Assembly: GCF_901000735.1 (NCBI RefSeq)
Contig: NC_081543.1
Location: 14,597,574 to 14,661,573 of the forward strand
Direction of reading: 5' to 3'
Source of the DNA: Corylus avellana
Lineage: Eukaryota > Streptophyta > Magnoliopsida > Fagales > Betulaceae
DNA: 64,000 nucleotides
Part shown: one piece after another, positions 19,372-31,300 of the stretch
Layout of the letters: every line of letters starts with the position of its first letter
Numbering within the stretch: the first letter of the stretch is position 1
The notes under the pieces: generated by a model
Database searches by the model: none
Told to the model about the DNA's origin: nothing
Seen by the model: only the letters and a program-made list of their open reading frames with translations
Made by a program: the position numbers and the translations under genes

Positions 19372-22300
19372 TCCTTTTTTGAGATTGTTTTAGACCATGC
19401 TGTTCATCATCAGTGTTAATTTCCAGTTTACAGGACGCATGTAGAAAAATTAAATATAGTAAAAAGAAAGATAAACAATTTGATTTGTGCATAAATACCG
19501 GAAGCAAAATCCTCAATTTGTTTGTTGTCACCATCGTTATTACAAGATTGCGCCTACAGTAGCCATTTGTTGATTCAAAGCATTAATTTGTTGTTGCATC
19601 TTGGCTCCATTCCATTCATGAACTTCTTCCAAAGCATGTCTCCTTGGCGGCATGGTGTAAGAATGTCGCTAGCTTTGATACTGACTAATGCAGGATGCAT
19701 ATAGAAAGATTAAATGTTGTAAAAGAAAAGATAAACGATCTTGATTTCGTTGATTTGCGTATAAATAACAGAAACAACAGCTTTCTTTAGACTTGTTGAT
19801 TCACTCCAAATACCAAGAATAAAGGCATCCGCAATTTAGAAGTGTACCAAGAATGAAAGTTTTGCATGTTTTTCTGTATGAGTTTAGGCTCATTAATTGC
19901 GCGCGTGTGTAATCGAATCAGGCCGAACCCAAAGGCTTTCTAAAGCTCAATCTGTTGCTTGTTGGATCAAGACCTCATTCCTAAGAATCTGTACAAAGCA
20001 ATACCCAAAAGTTGGAAGAACAAGAGAAAACCTCTCAAGAAATTTCATTCACCCAAAAGTTGGCACCAGTTCTTTGCCTTTGAAGTATCAGGAGAGCGTT
20101 CTCGAAGTGCGGTTGTGTGGAAGATGATTCCTCTGTGCCTTATGTGGTGTATTTGGAATGAAAGAAATGCTAGATGTTTTGATAATTCCACTAGGACCAT
20201 AGAAGAATTGACTCATTTTTTCTTCTTTACTCTTTACTCTTGGACGGCCGCTTGGCTAGCTCCTTTAGTGATTAGTTTCTCTGATTTTCTTTTTCATTTC
20301 TCTCCCTCTTAGACGCTCTCTGTGTATACTTCCTGTGTATATGGGTTGCGCCCTTTTGCGCTTTTTATATCATCATTACTTATCAAAAAAAGTATCTGGG
20401 TCTTACCCAAGCTTTTGGCCATTTGGGAAGACATGATGGAGAAGATTGCTAGAAGGTTGGCCCCTTGGAAACGTTTGTATTTGTCCAAGGGGCTAGGCTC
20501 ACCCTCATCAAGAGCACATTATCCAACCTTCCTACTTACTTTTTGTCTCTCTTTCCTATCCCTGCCTCTGTGGCGAATCGCATTGAGAAGATTCAACTGG
20601 ATTTTTTTTGGGGGGGGGCTCAACGACGAGCCTAAGATCCACTTGGTCAGCTGGCACGAGGTTTGTAGTCCGATATCATAGGGCGGTTTAGGGATTCGGA
20701 GTTTGCAGTTTTTTAATCAAGCTCTTTTGGGGAAATGTTTGTGGAGATTTGCCAATGAAGAAGAGGCTTGGTGGAGAAGGATTTTAGTGGCAAGGTATGG
20801 GGTGTTTTGGGGCGGTTGGCGCTCTATAGTTCCTTGCTGTTCGCATGAGGTGGGGTTATGGAAACACATTTGTAGGGGTTGGAGTTCGTTTCATTGTCAC
20901 TTCAGATTCGATCTTGGCTTGGGGTTGAAAGTCAAATTTTGGGAGGATTTTTGGTGCGGTTAGATGCTCCTCAAGGATGGTTTTTCCGGCCTTTTCAATA
21001 TCACTAGCAACAAGGCTGCCTCCATTACGGATATCAGGGAGTGTATAAATGGTATGGTTCATTGGAATGTTACCTTTATTTGAAGAATTCATGATTGGGA
21101 GAAGACGGTTTTAGCCTTCCTTCTCTCGCTCTTGTATTCGCTCTCGTTGTGTGGAGAAGGGGAGGATCGGATGTGGTGGATCCCATCTAGCAAAGGGATG
21201 TTTGAGGTTCGCTCCTTTTATAGGAAGCTTGTCCTTAAAGAGCCCAACCATTTTCCCTGGAAAAGTATTTAGCGCACCAAGGTTCCTTCGAGTGTGGCGT
21301 TTTTTTGCTTGGTCGGCTGCCCATGGGAAATCTCTTACCTTGGATAATATTCGGAAGAGAGGTATTGTTGTGATTAATCGTTATTGCATGTGTGAATCGG
21401 AAGGGGAGTCTGTGGATCATCTCTTTCTTCACTATGGGGTTGCGCACTTTTTGTGGGATGTCATCTTCTCTCGTTTCAACATGTGTTGGGTTATGCCTAG
21501 AAGCGTCAAGGAGATGTTAGCTAGTTGGTGGTCGGGTGGTAAATCCCGAAGTGCGGTGGTGTGGAAGATGGCCCCCCTATGTCTTATGTGGTGCTTATGG
21601 AAGGAAATGAACGCTAGTTGTTTCGAGGGTTTGTTGAGAAACCTTGAGGACCTTGTTCATTTCTTTTTGTACACGCTCTTTATGTGGACTGCAGGCTGGC
21701 TTGCACCCCTAGAGATCAATTTTCCATATTTTCTTTTTATGTTATCTTCTTTTTTCCCCTCTACATAGTCGCTTTCTTGTATACTTCCTGTGTACTTGGG
21801 TTGCGCCCCTCTGCGCTCTTTAATGCATCATTACTTATAAAAAATAAAAAAAACAATTAACTGTCTTGTCTGTCAGCTAGAAATAGTTTTTATAGAACAA
21901 CTTGTAGAAATCGTAAATAACACAAAGTATAATGATATCTTATGCTAAATTGTTAAAAAGACAAAAATAACCCTCAAAACATGCAAAACACATAAAAGAA
22001 ACCTTACCATTCTACATCAATTTATTCCAGTGATTGATATGTAACATTTTCTTATTTAATATCTTGTGCAGATTAGTGATGCATGGCTACTCTACAAGTC
22101 CAATACACTAGGAGAAGGTTCTCTGTCAGCAACACTAAAGGTTTTAACTGTTATTGATGATCGTGAGGGGACCGAACAAGAGTTTAAGCTGGTGATAGGA
22201 AAGCTAGAGAGCCTTGGTTCTAGCCCTCTACATACTGTAACTTATGATGAAAACCAGCGCCTAGTTGATGCAACTGTTTTTGGAGAGAGTGATATTAAGC

Positions 22301-25300
22301 CAGTTCCTACAATGCTTATTCTTGATGCAAAGTTCAGTAAGCTGTCAACATTCCTTTCCTTATGCATCCAAAGGCCACAAATGCTTGTTGCGCTTGATTT
22401 CTTGCTGGCTGTGGTTGAGTTTTTCGTTCCATCTGCTGGTAACATGCTGTCAAATGAAGAAGATAAGAACTCTATGCATGTAATTGATGCAATCATTCTG
22501 GATCAGTCAACTTTCAGACAACCATCTGCTGAGTTCTCTCTCTCTCCTCAAAGACCTTTAATAGTTGATGATGAAAGGTTTGATCACTTCATTTATGATG
22601 GCAATGGTGGAGTATTGTTTTTGAAAGACAGACAGGGATACAATCTCGTAGCATCTAGTACAGAGGCTATAATATATGTTGGAAATGGGAAAAAATTGCA
22701 ATTCAAAAATGTAGTGATCAAGGTATTAGATTTTACCTACATATTTTATTTGTTTACGGTCAGTTTGAATATAAACAATTATATATGCTTGCCCAGAATC
22801 TAACCACTTCTGTTCTTTTGCTGGTGTAGAATGGGCAGTACTTGGATTCTTGTATATTTCTTGGATCAAACAGTAGCTATTCTGCTTTGGAGGATGATCA
22901 GGTCTACTTGGAGGAAGAGAATGAAGTTCCCCATTCTAGTTCTTCAAGGGAAAGTATCAATGATGTACCATTGCCAGATATTGTAGCTGATAGGTCCACA
23001 GAGTTTATCATTGAGTTGCAGGTTAAGTTTTGCTTCATTTCCTCTGTCTCTCTGTCTCTCTGTCTCTCTTGATTTTTTTTTTTACTTGATTTGAAATTCA
23101 TAGATGTCTTAACATTTGCTGTGACTGGTTGTAATTACCTTGACAATGAATATGTTTGTTAACACTTTATAACAAAAGCTCTATGGTTTCTGTCTGTCTG
23201 ACAAGGGAAAGAGGGGCAGTTGCCAGCTAAGGAAAAAAAATTAAAGAAAAAAAACTGAGACAAGTTTCAGCATCCAAAATGATCACCACATGCATGTGTC
23301 TTTCAGTGGTGCACAAATGTTAAAAAGCTGTGAGTGTCCTTGGGTGTTGGTGTTTATGGATTTGCTTTCTGTAGCAGTGTTCATTGGGGCATCCCACTTG
23401 GAAGTAAACAAAAGATATCTTTTGAATTTGGATGATGAACAAATATTTTGGGACAGTTAAAGAAGAAAAAAGATTACCATTTTGGGATAGAGAGTAATTT
23501 TTCTTCTTCTTAAGAAGCAGTAAGAATACTATTGGAAAGCATAAAAAAATATTCGTCTATTCAGTTTCAATTTTACTTATAAAGAACAAGCATTAAAGGG
23601 GGTGTAACACATGTAGCTTACAAAAGGGTAGCCCAAAAAAATATGAAAGAGAAAAATAAGAAAGGTACATCAACCCCTAAAGTTTAGGATGTTAGTGAAA
23701 TCTAAGAACGAGTGAGAAGAAGTAAATAGAGGCTGAATCGAGACGTGACTTACCAATGCATAACGTTTATACAGCTAGGCTTGCATATTTCTTTTGCAAA
23801 GGTTAGGAGTCGCCGATGGGCATTTTGGTCAATGGGTGATTATCCAATAATGGTTTCCACTCAACCAGATTTGAGGTTTGGGTTCAAAGTCCTTAACAAA
23901 ATTTAGCACATTCATCTGTTCAGACTCTTTCAACAATCAAGTGTGTTTGAAGCGCCACTTGCTGTCTAAATCTCTGAAAGATGATTCAGTTTGACATGAG
24001 CCAATTCTGTTTAGTTTCATTTTCCACATTCTTTTTTCTATTGAACCAAGTTGTTTGGAATGCAAATTATACATGTTTAGAGATCAAAATCTTAATTTTC
24101 GTTTGACCTATGCAGATAAATGCACTAGATGTATAAAGAATTGAGTTGAGCCTGTGCTGCTTCTGAGTGTCTTGGTTTATTTTACAGCCCTTACTTCTAC
24201 TCGATTTACATGGTCTTTTGCAGGCACTGTAATCAATTTTTATGTTCAGTTGGTATCAATGAAATCATTGAATATTTCTCTGTATCATCTCTGTAGTCAT
24301 GATATTTCTTTGCAGGCTATTGGTCCAGAGCTGACCTTTTACAATACATCAAAGGATGTTGGGGAATCACCGATTCTCCCCAGCCAACTTTTGCATGCGC
24401 AACTGGATGCATTTTGCAGGTCAGATCCTCTTTATGCGCTTATCATTGGTTGAAATTGGCAATATTTTGATCTTCTGAAATGCTCAGAGCTGGAAGTACA
24501 GAGAGTTATTGGTATATATATCTAATTTCAAAGTTCTCTTCAGCCTGCAAGTTGAAATGCTGGTTACAGCTACTATAATTTTTTCTTATTTGGATACTGA
24601 AATTTACACATTGTTGTGAACAGTTTATTGAATCTTGCTTTATTTTTATTTTCTAATACTGAGTAAACTATTTTTAGGTTCTTCACTTGGAATGTATCTT
24701 CGTGTTATTCCTTGGAAGTAGATGAAAATTGTCCTTCTACATGAATTATTTCCTTTAAAAGTACCTGGATACTGAATTGTCAATTTGTTTCATTGTTGTG
24801 TTGTGCATGATGATTGGGCCATGGTTTTTTTCTCTGTTTGGCTTGTTGGCTTGTTGGAATCAGGAGTTTGATGAAGGGTTGAGCCTAGTTGCTTGGAAAG
24901 CAATTCCATCTTGTTTGATAACATGTATGTGATTGGAGTTAGGAATATACTTTTTCACTGTCTTGTGGTGTGTTTTAGTCATATATTGATTTTGCCAATT
25001 ACTTAGTTGTGTTGTTATGTTAGTGATTATCATGATGAGTTTTTTAGGTCATGTTGTCTTCTCTCCTGCAATACACATGAGCTTTATTTGCGAACATCAT
25101 ATATGTTCAGTCATTTACAAGGGTTGCACCCCTATGCGCTTTTCCAATAATATTCACATTAATTATCAAAAAAAAAAAAAAGTTTAGTCATTTATTTGAA
25201 ATGTATACATTGAATAGGTACTTTATCTTGTTCGGTTGTTTATCGCATTGTTTATCATGTTTAAGGTAGGTGATCAATGGTGACCTACCAAAATGACTGA

Positions 25301-28300
25301 CCAACATGAAATTTGATACTTTGGTTTTGTGATGCATAATGCTTGTTAAAATTTAAGTGATTAAATTTATCTCTTTCTATCAGCTTAAGCTTTTAGGATA
25401 AGTGGTAATTTAACATAGTATCAGAGCCAAAGGTCATGTGATCGAATCTTGACTCTGTCAAATCACTCCCCATTTAAATTAAATATTCCACGTGCTGGGT
25501 CTCACCTATTAAAAATTGAATTTGAGCCCACACGTGAGTGGGAGTGTTAAAGTAATGATAAGTGATAAATTTATCTCTTCCTATCAGCTTAAACTTTTGG
25601 GATAACTGGTAGTTTAACAATGCTCAAATTTGATATATGTATAATTTTTCATTGTTACTATATTTGTTAAAGAAAGATTGTCAAAAGAATGAGCTAACAT
25701 GATTCTCTATCTTCCTTCAATGTATGGTATAACAGTTTTTTTTAGCTAATTGCTGAGACATTACACTCAAGACGGTTTTTTTTTTTTTTAATATCCCCAT
25801 TCACCAGGGCTCAGCCTGAATTGCTTGCTGAGTTTTTGAATTTTCCTACCTCCTGGTTGCTTTCTCATTTCTTGCTGGTAATGCAAGAATAAAAATGGGT
25901 AAATATGCTCCTTCGGTAAAATATACAGATAGTATCAGAAAAATGTGAGTGAGTGGTGGGGGTGGAGCAGGTCGTCATCGGAAGCAGGTTGTAATCGGTA
26001 GTAGTTGAGTTTGTTCTTTTGTTTTAGGCTCTAGTGTTAATGATGGGATACTTAGGCATTTTCTACGTGAATTGTAAATTGTTTGAGATTCGTTCCGACG
26101 TGAACGGAGGCGTTCAAATGGCTGAACGGAGTAAAGGGGTCTCTAGATCAATGATCATGGTGTGGCCAACTGTGTTTTGGCTGGTGAATGCATGGGATTT
26201 TCTGACCGCCGAAGAAACGGTGCATGAGAATTGGAGAACGTTCTGCTTTGGCAGCTTTGTGTATGTGGTACAGAGAAGAAACAATTCTTACGGGAATTTC
26301 TTGGAGTTGACTGAATACGAAGGCAAAGGGCGGTGAAGTTTTGTGATTATCCCTGAGGGTAATGACGGGAAAGGTTGGGTGGATTGCAGGGTTCAATTAC
26401 AACATTTGAAAACGCATTTTGACAAGCAACGCGCAGTTAGGCCTCTGGTTGGAGGGCAGCCAGAGAAGCAATTGGAAGGGCAGAAGGGGGAGGTGCAAAC
26501 GGGGAAGGTACTGCAAGGATCACAGTGGGCGCAGAATAGGGAGTCGTATGCGGAGGTGGTGATGGGGAAGAGAACCATCGAGAGGGGTAAGATTCCAGCC
26601 ATGGTCATGGAGGAAAATTCTTCTCAAGTGGCCGGAGAACTCATCACCGGTAATCAGGCCACTAGCGAAGAAGAGACAAGGCTTATTCTGGAAAGTGCGA
26701 AGGACAAGGCGCCATTGTTTGCTCCCAGAGATCGCGCCCTTCCAAATTTAGAGGTGCAATCTGCTCATGCTTGGGAAGGAAATATTCAGTCGTTGAAAGA
26801 GATACTACTTTCCTTAAAGAGGGTGATAGACAGCTGTATGCACAAAATTGAGATGGGATGGAAAACTTGGGTGGAAAGAATGCAGATGGGCTTTGTTACT
26901 AACGAAAAGGTGGGCTCTGAGATACCAGTGAATAATAAGGAGGGTGGGCTAAATCAAATTCAACCCAACATGGACCCAACGGAGAATAGAGCCCAATCCA
27001 TACATCGGGTCAGGAAAACTTATCGACGTAGGCGAGCACCCTGGAGACTGTTCCACTGGCGCGTGAAAGAAGTTGGCTGGGAAAATCTACGGATGCTGGA
27101 AAAGTTGCCGGAGAGCAGCCAGAGCAGGTCGCCTGAAATGGAATGTGGCTTAAATGAACCAGACCAAGCTGCCTAGACAATCTATGCAGAGAGGAGGTCC
27201 GGCGATGGTGGTATGCAGCCCGCAGCAAAGGAACTACTGACGGAGAACCTGCCGGATAGCAGCCGGAGCATGCCGCTGGAACTGAAACTGGGCTTAAATG
27301 AACCAAACCAAGCTGCCCAAACCATCTGTGCAGAGAGGAGACCCGGAGATAGCATTATGCAGCCCGTAGAGGAGGACGAGATGACGCAGAACCTGCCGGA
27401 GCCAGAGCATGTCGCCAAAACTGAAACTGGGCTTAAATGGGCCAGAACACGCAGCCCAAACCATCTGTGTAGAGAGGAGGATCGGCAATGGACTTATGCA
27501 AACCGTAGAGGAGGACGAGATGAGCTCGATGGAGCTGGATAGTGACCGGCGGTGGGTACGGGAGCCAGCTTCAGCGTCAACAGGTGCTATAACCAACACA
27601 GGGGCAAACGCAGTAGCACAAGAATGGAGATCTGTGGACTATTGGGATCGCCAATGGTAGACCGGAGATGGAGGAAAAGTCAGGCTTAGGTCGAACATAG
27701 ACAAAGTTGGAAGACAAGCAGTTTGGGCAGGAATTTGCGAGGAAGGCTGCACAGAGGAGCTATGCACCAAACTGGACATTGACGGCAATTGGGGTAGGGG
27801 GGTTGTCCTGTGATGCAACCAGGTGGTGAGGATAAGGGGGAAAAGCTGACAGGGGTTGCTCTGGAGACTACAAAACGTGGGTGGACCCCAATGGACAGTG
27901 AGCCAATTGTTTTATCACAGTCAGTGTTTTTCGCCGAAAGGGAAAACATCCAGCAAAATGATGAAATGAATGCAAACAGGGGAAGCTTCTGTGTGACAAA
28001 TCAGCAAACAGATGATGTATGTGTTCCAAGCACACATTTTGTCACCGGTATGGAATTAATACAATTTGAAGATGAAGATGTGGTGGATTGTGAGCCTTTG
28101 GTAGTACAATTGGAAGACATGATGAAGGGTGAGGAGTTGAATAAGAAAGAGGCTTGTGAGTGGGTTGTGGAAAGAGTGAAAGGTTTTTGTCATGTTGTCG
28201 GATTGTCACTTGAAGGGCATGAGGAAGAGATGATGGCGATGTTTAGAGCTATTGAAGCTGATCAATAGAACAAAACAAGTTCTCTTGTGGCTAACATGGT

Positions 28301-31300
28301 AGTGGAACCTACAACAACAAGCTCCAAAGGTAAACGAGAGTTGCAACGTTTGTCATGTTCTATTAATTATGATGGAAAGAAAGGAATTGCAACCAAGGTC
28401 AATGGAAAAGGGCGGGGCTCAATAGTGGTTTAATGAAGCCAAAAATTTTATCTTGGAATGTATGGGGGTTGAACTTGGAGGAAAAACAAATGAAGATTAA
28501 GGGCCTCATAAGGGAATGGAAAGCGGATATTGTGTGCTTGCAAGAGACTAAATTGCAGCATGTAACTAGGGAGATAGCCAGGAGCTTGTGGGTTGTGCAC
28601 ATATGGATTGGTGTTATTTAGGGTCTCAAGGAGCTTCCGGAGGTATTTTGCTTATGTGGGATAGAAGGGTGGTGGAAAAATTGGAGGTTTGTGTGGGGCA
28701 TTTTATCATTGCATGTTCTTTTTGAAGTGTCAGTGAAAACTTCGAATGGGCCTTCGCAGGTGTGTATGGTCCCTATGATGATAATGATAGGTAGCTATTG
28801 TGGGATGAATTGGTAGGCATCATGAGTTTGTGGGAAGGGCCTTGGTGCATTGGTGGAGACTTTAATGCCATTAGATATCTGAGTGAAAAGGTAGGTGCTG
28901 CTCGGTCTTCCAGTCCTATGGGGGAATTCCTGATGTGGAGAGAGGTTTCCTGATGTGGTTCAGAGATGACTACCTTGTCTATTGTCGGATCACTCTCTTA
29001 TTTTACTTGATTGTGGAGAAAGGAAGAAAAGAGGAGGATACTTCAAGTTTGAAAATATGTGGTTAAAATTTGAGGGGTTTGTGGATCAGGTGAAAACCTG
29101 GTGGCAATCTTATCAATTTATTGGGAGTCCCAGCTATGTGCTATCATGCAAATTGAAAGCTTTGAAAGGTGACCTGCGACGATGGAATAATGAAGTTTTT
29201 GGGCATGTCGGTAAACGAAAGGTGTTATTGGATGGTATAAGGGAGCTTGACATCTGTGGGGAAGGTAAAAGGTTGAACGAGGAGGAAAGGAGACTCAAAG
29301 ATGAGTTATCTTCGAAGTTGGAGAGATTGTTGTTGTGTGAGGAGATAAGCTGGCGTCAAAAATCTCGAGCTCTATGGTTAAGGGAGCGGGACGAGAATAC
29401 CAAATTCTTTCACAGAGTGGCAAATTCAAACAAGAGAAACAATGCCATTGAGTCTTTGATTATCAATGGTTCTTTGTCTTCGGAAGCCACTGATACCAAG
29501 GCGCACATTGTTCAGTTCTATATACAATTGTTCACTGAAAGTTGCAGTCGGAGGCCTATGCCGGATGGTTTATTGTTTCAGTCTATTGGAAGTGAGGAAG
29601 GTTTGTGGTTAGAAAGGGTTTTGAAGAAAGTGAGGTGCTAGAGGTGGTAAAGGAGTTACAAGGAGATAAATCCCCAGGCCCCGTTGGTTTCTCATTGGGT
29701 TTTGTGCAAACATGTTGGGAAGTACTTAAAGAAGATATAATGGCCGTTTTCAGAGATTTCCACAAGGGAAGGTTTCAAAAAAGCCTTGATGCAACATTTA
29801 TAGCACTTATTCCAAAGAAAGCAGGGGCCAAGGAGTTAAAGGACTTTCGACCAATTAGTTTGGGGGGCATTGTGTATAAATTGATTTCCAAAGTGCTAGC
29901 GAATCGACTGAAAAATGTGTTAGATAAGATAATATCGAAGTCTCAAAATGCGTATATCAAGGGGTGACAGTTCTAGATTCGGTTATGATAGCTAATGAAT
30001 GTATTGATAGCCGGCTTAGGTCTAGTGAACTTGGTTTGTTATGTAAATTTTTGATAAGTTGGTTTGTTATGTAAATTGGACTTAGAGAAGGCGTATGATC
30101 GCGTGAATTGGGAGTTTTTGCTATTCATATTGCAACGAAGTGGGTTTAGGGAGAAATGGAGGAATTGGATAGCGTTCTGTATTTCCACAGTTCGATATTC
30201 AGTTTTGATTAATGGAGAACCCTCAGGCTTTTTTAGTAGCTCCTAGGTTATAAGACGTGGGGATCCACTATCTCCTTTTATATTTGTTATTGTGATGGAG
30301 GCGCTAAGTAGAATGATGGAGGCTACTGAATCTAATGGTCTTGTGGCTGGTTTTTCAATGGGATCAAGGAACAATCCTAGTCTCAATGTCTCACATTTGT
30401 TGTTTGCTGATGACACATTGATTCTTTGTGGGGCCGATGAGGAACATCTCAGAAATCTGCGGTGTCTTTTTCTATGTTTTGAAGCGGTCTCGGGGCTGAA
30501 AATTAACTTGTCAAAGTCTGAGATTGCTCCAATTGGTGAGGTAGAGGATATTGATAGGTTGGCAAACATTTTTGGGTGTAGGGTCGCAAGATTACCGATG
30601 AAATATTTGGGTCTTCCTTTGGGGGTGCCTTGCTGGTCTATCACCATTTGGAATGATATTATCGAGAAGATGGGAAGGAAATTGGCAGGTTGGAAGAAAA
30701 TGTTTTTATCAAAGGGTGGGAGGCTTACACTTATCAAAAGTACTTTGTCCAATCTCCCTACGTATTTCTTGTCTTTATTTCCTATTCCTGTGAGTGTGGC
30801 AAATAGACTGGAGAAGCTACAAAGAGATTTCCTGTGGAGTGGTCTAAATGAGGAGCCCAAGTTCCATCTAGTGAAATGGGCTCAGATCTGTTCTCCCATG
30901 CAAGATGGTGGTTTAGGAATTTGAAACTTATGCACTTTCAATCTCACTTTATTGGGTAAATGGTTATGGCGATATGCAACGGAAAGGGAAGCATATTGGA
31001 GGTTGGTAGTAGAAGTTAAGGATGAGTGTATGAACAGTAGATGGTGTACCAAGCCACCAAGGTGGTGGAGGGCCCTCATGGAGTTGGGATGTGGAAACAT
31101 ATTTGGAGACGGTGGGAAGTTTTTTCGAAATTTATTACCTTTGGAGTCGAAGATGGCTCCCACATTAGATTTTGGCACGATATTTGGTGCGGGGATCAGT
31201 CCTTAAAGGAAGCATTTCCTGCATTATTTCGAATTGCGAGTAACAAGGAGGCATGGGTTAGGGATCATATGCAGCTGGTCAATGGTGTTATACAGTGGAA

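Larger units (their letters stand above)
18721..22071 (+). other. VPS13 intron with local duplications and LINE remains
   Basis: It holds two pairs of diverged direct repeats (see separate entries), a TG microsatellite and LINE fragments at 20056-21854. Outside these I see only AT-rich sequence. Confidence 0.7.

Noticed and set aside
19295..19534. Minus-strand frame with repeated His-Thr residues
   Set aside because: It is a reading of the TG microsatellite.
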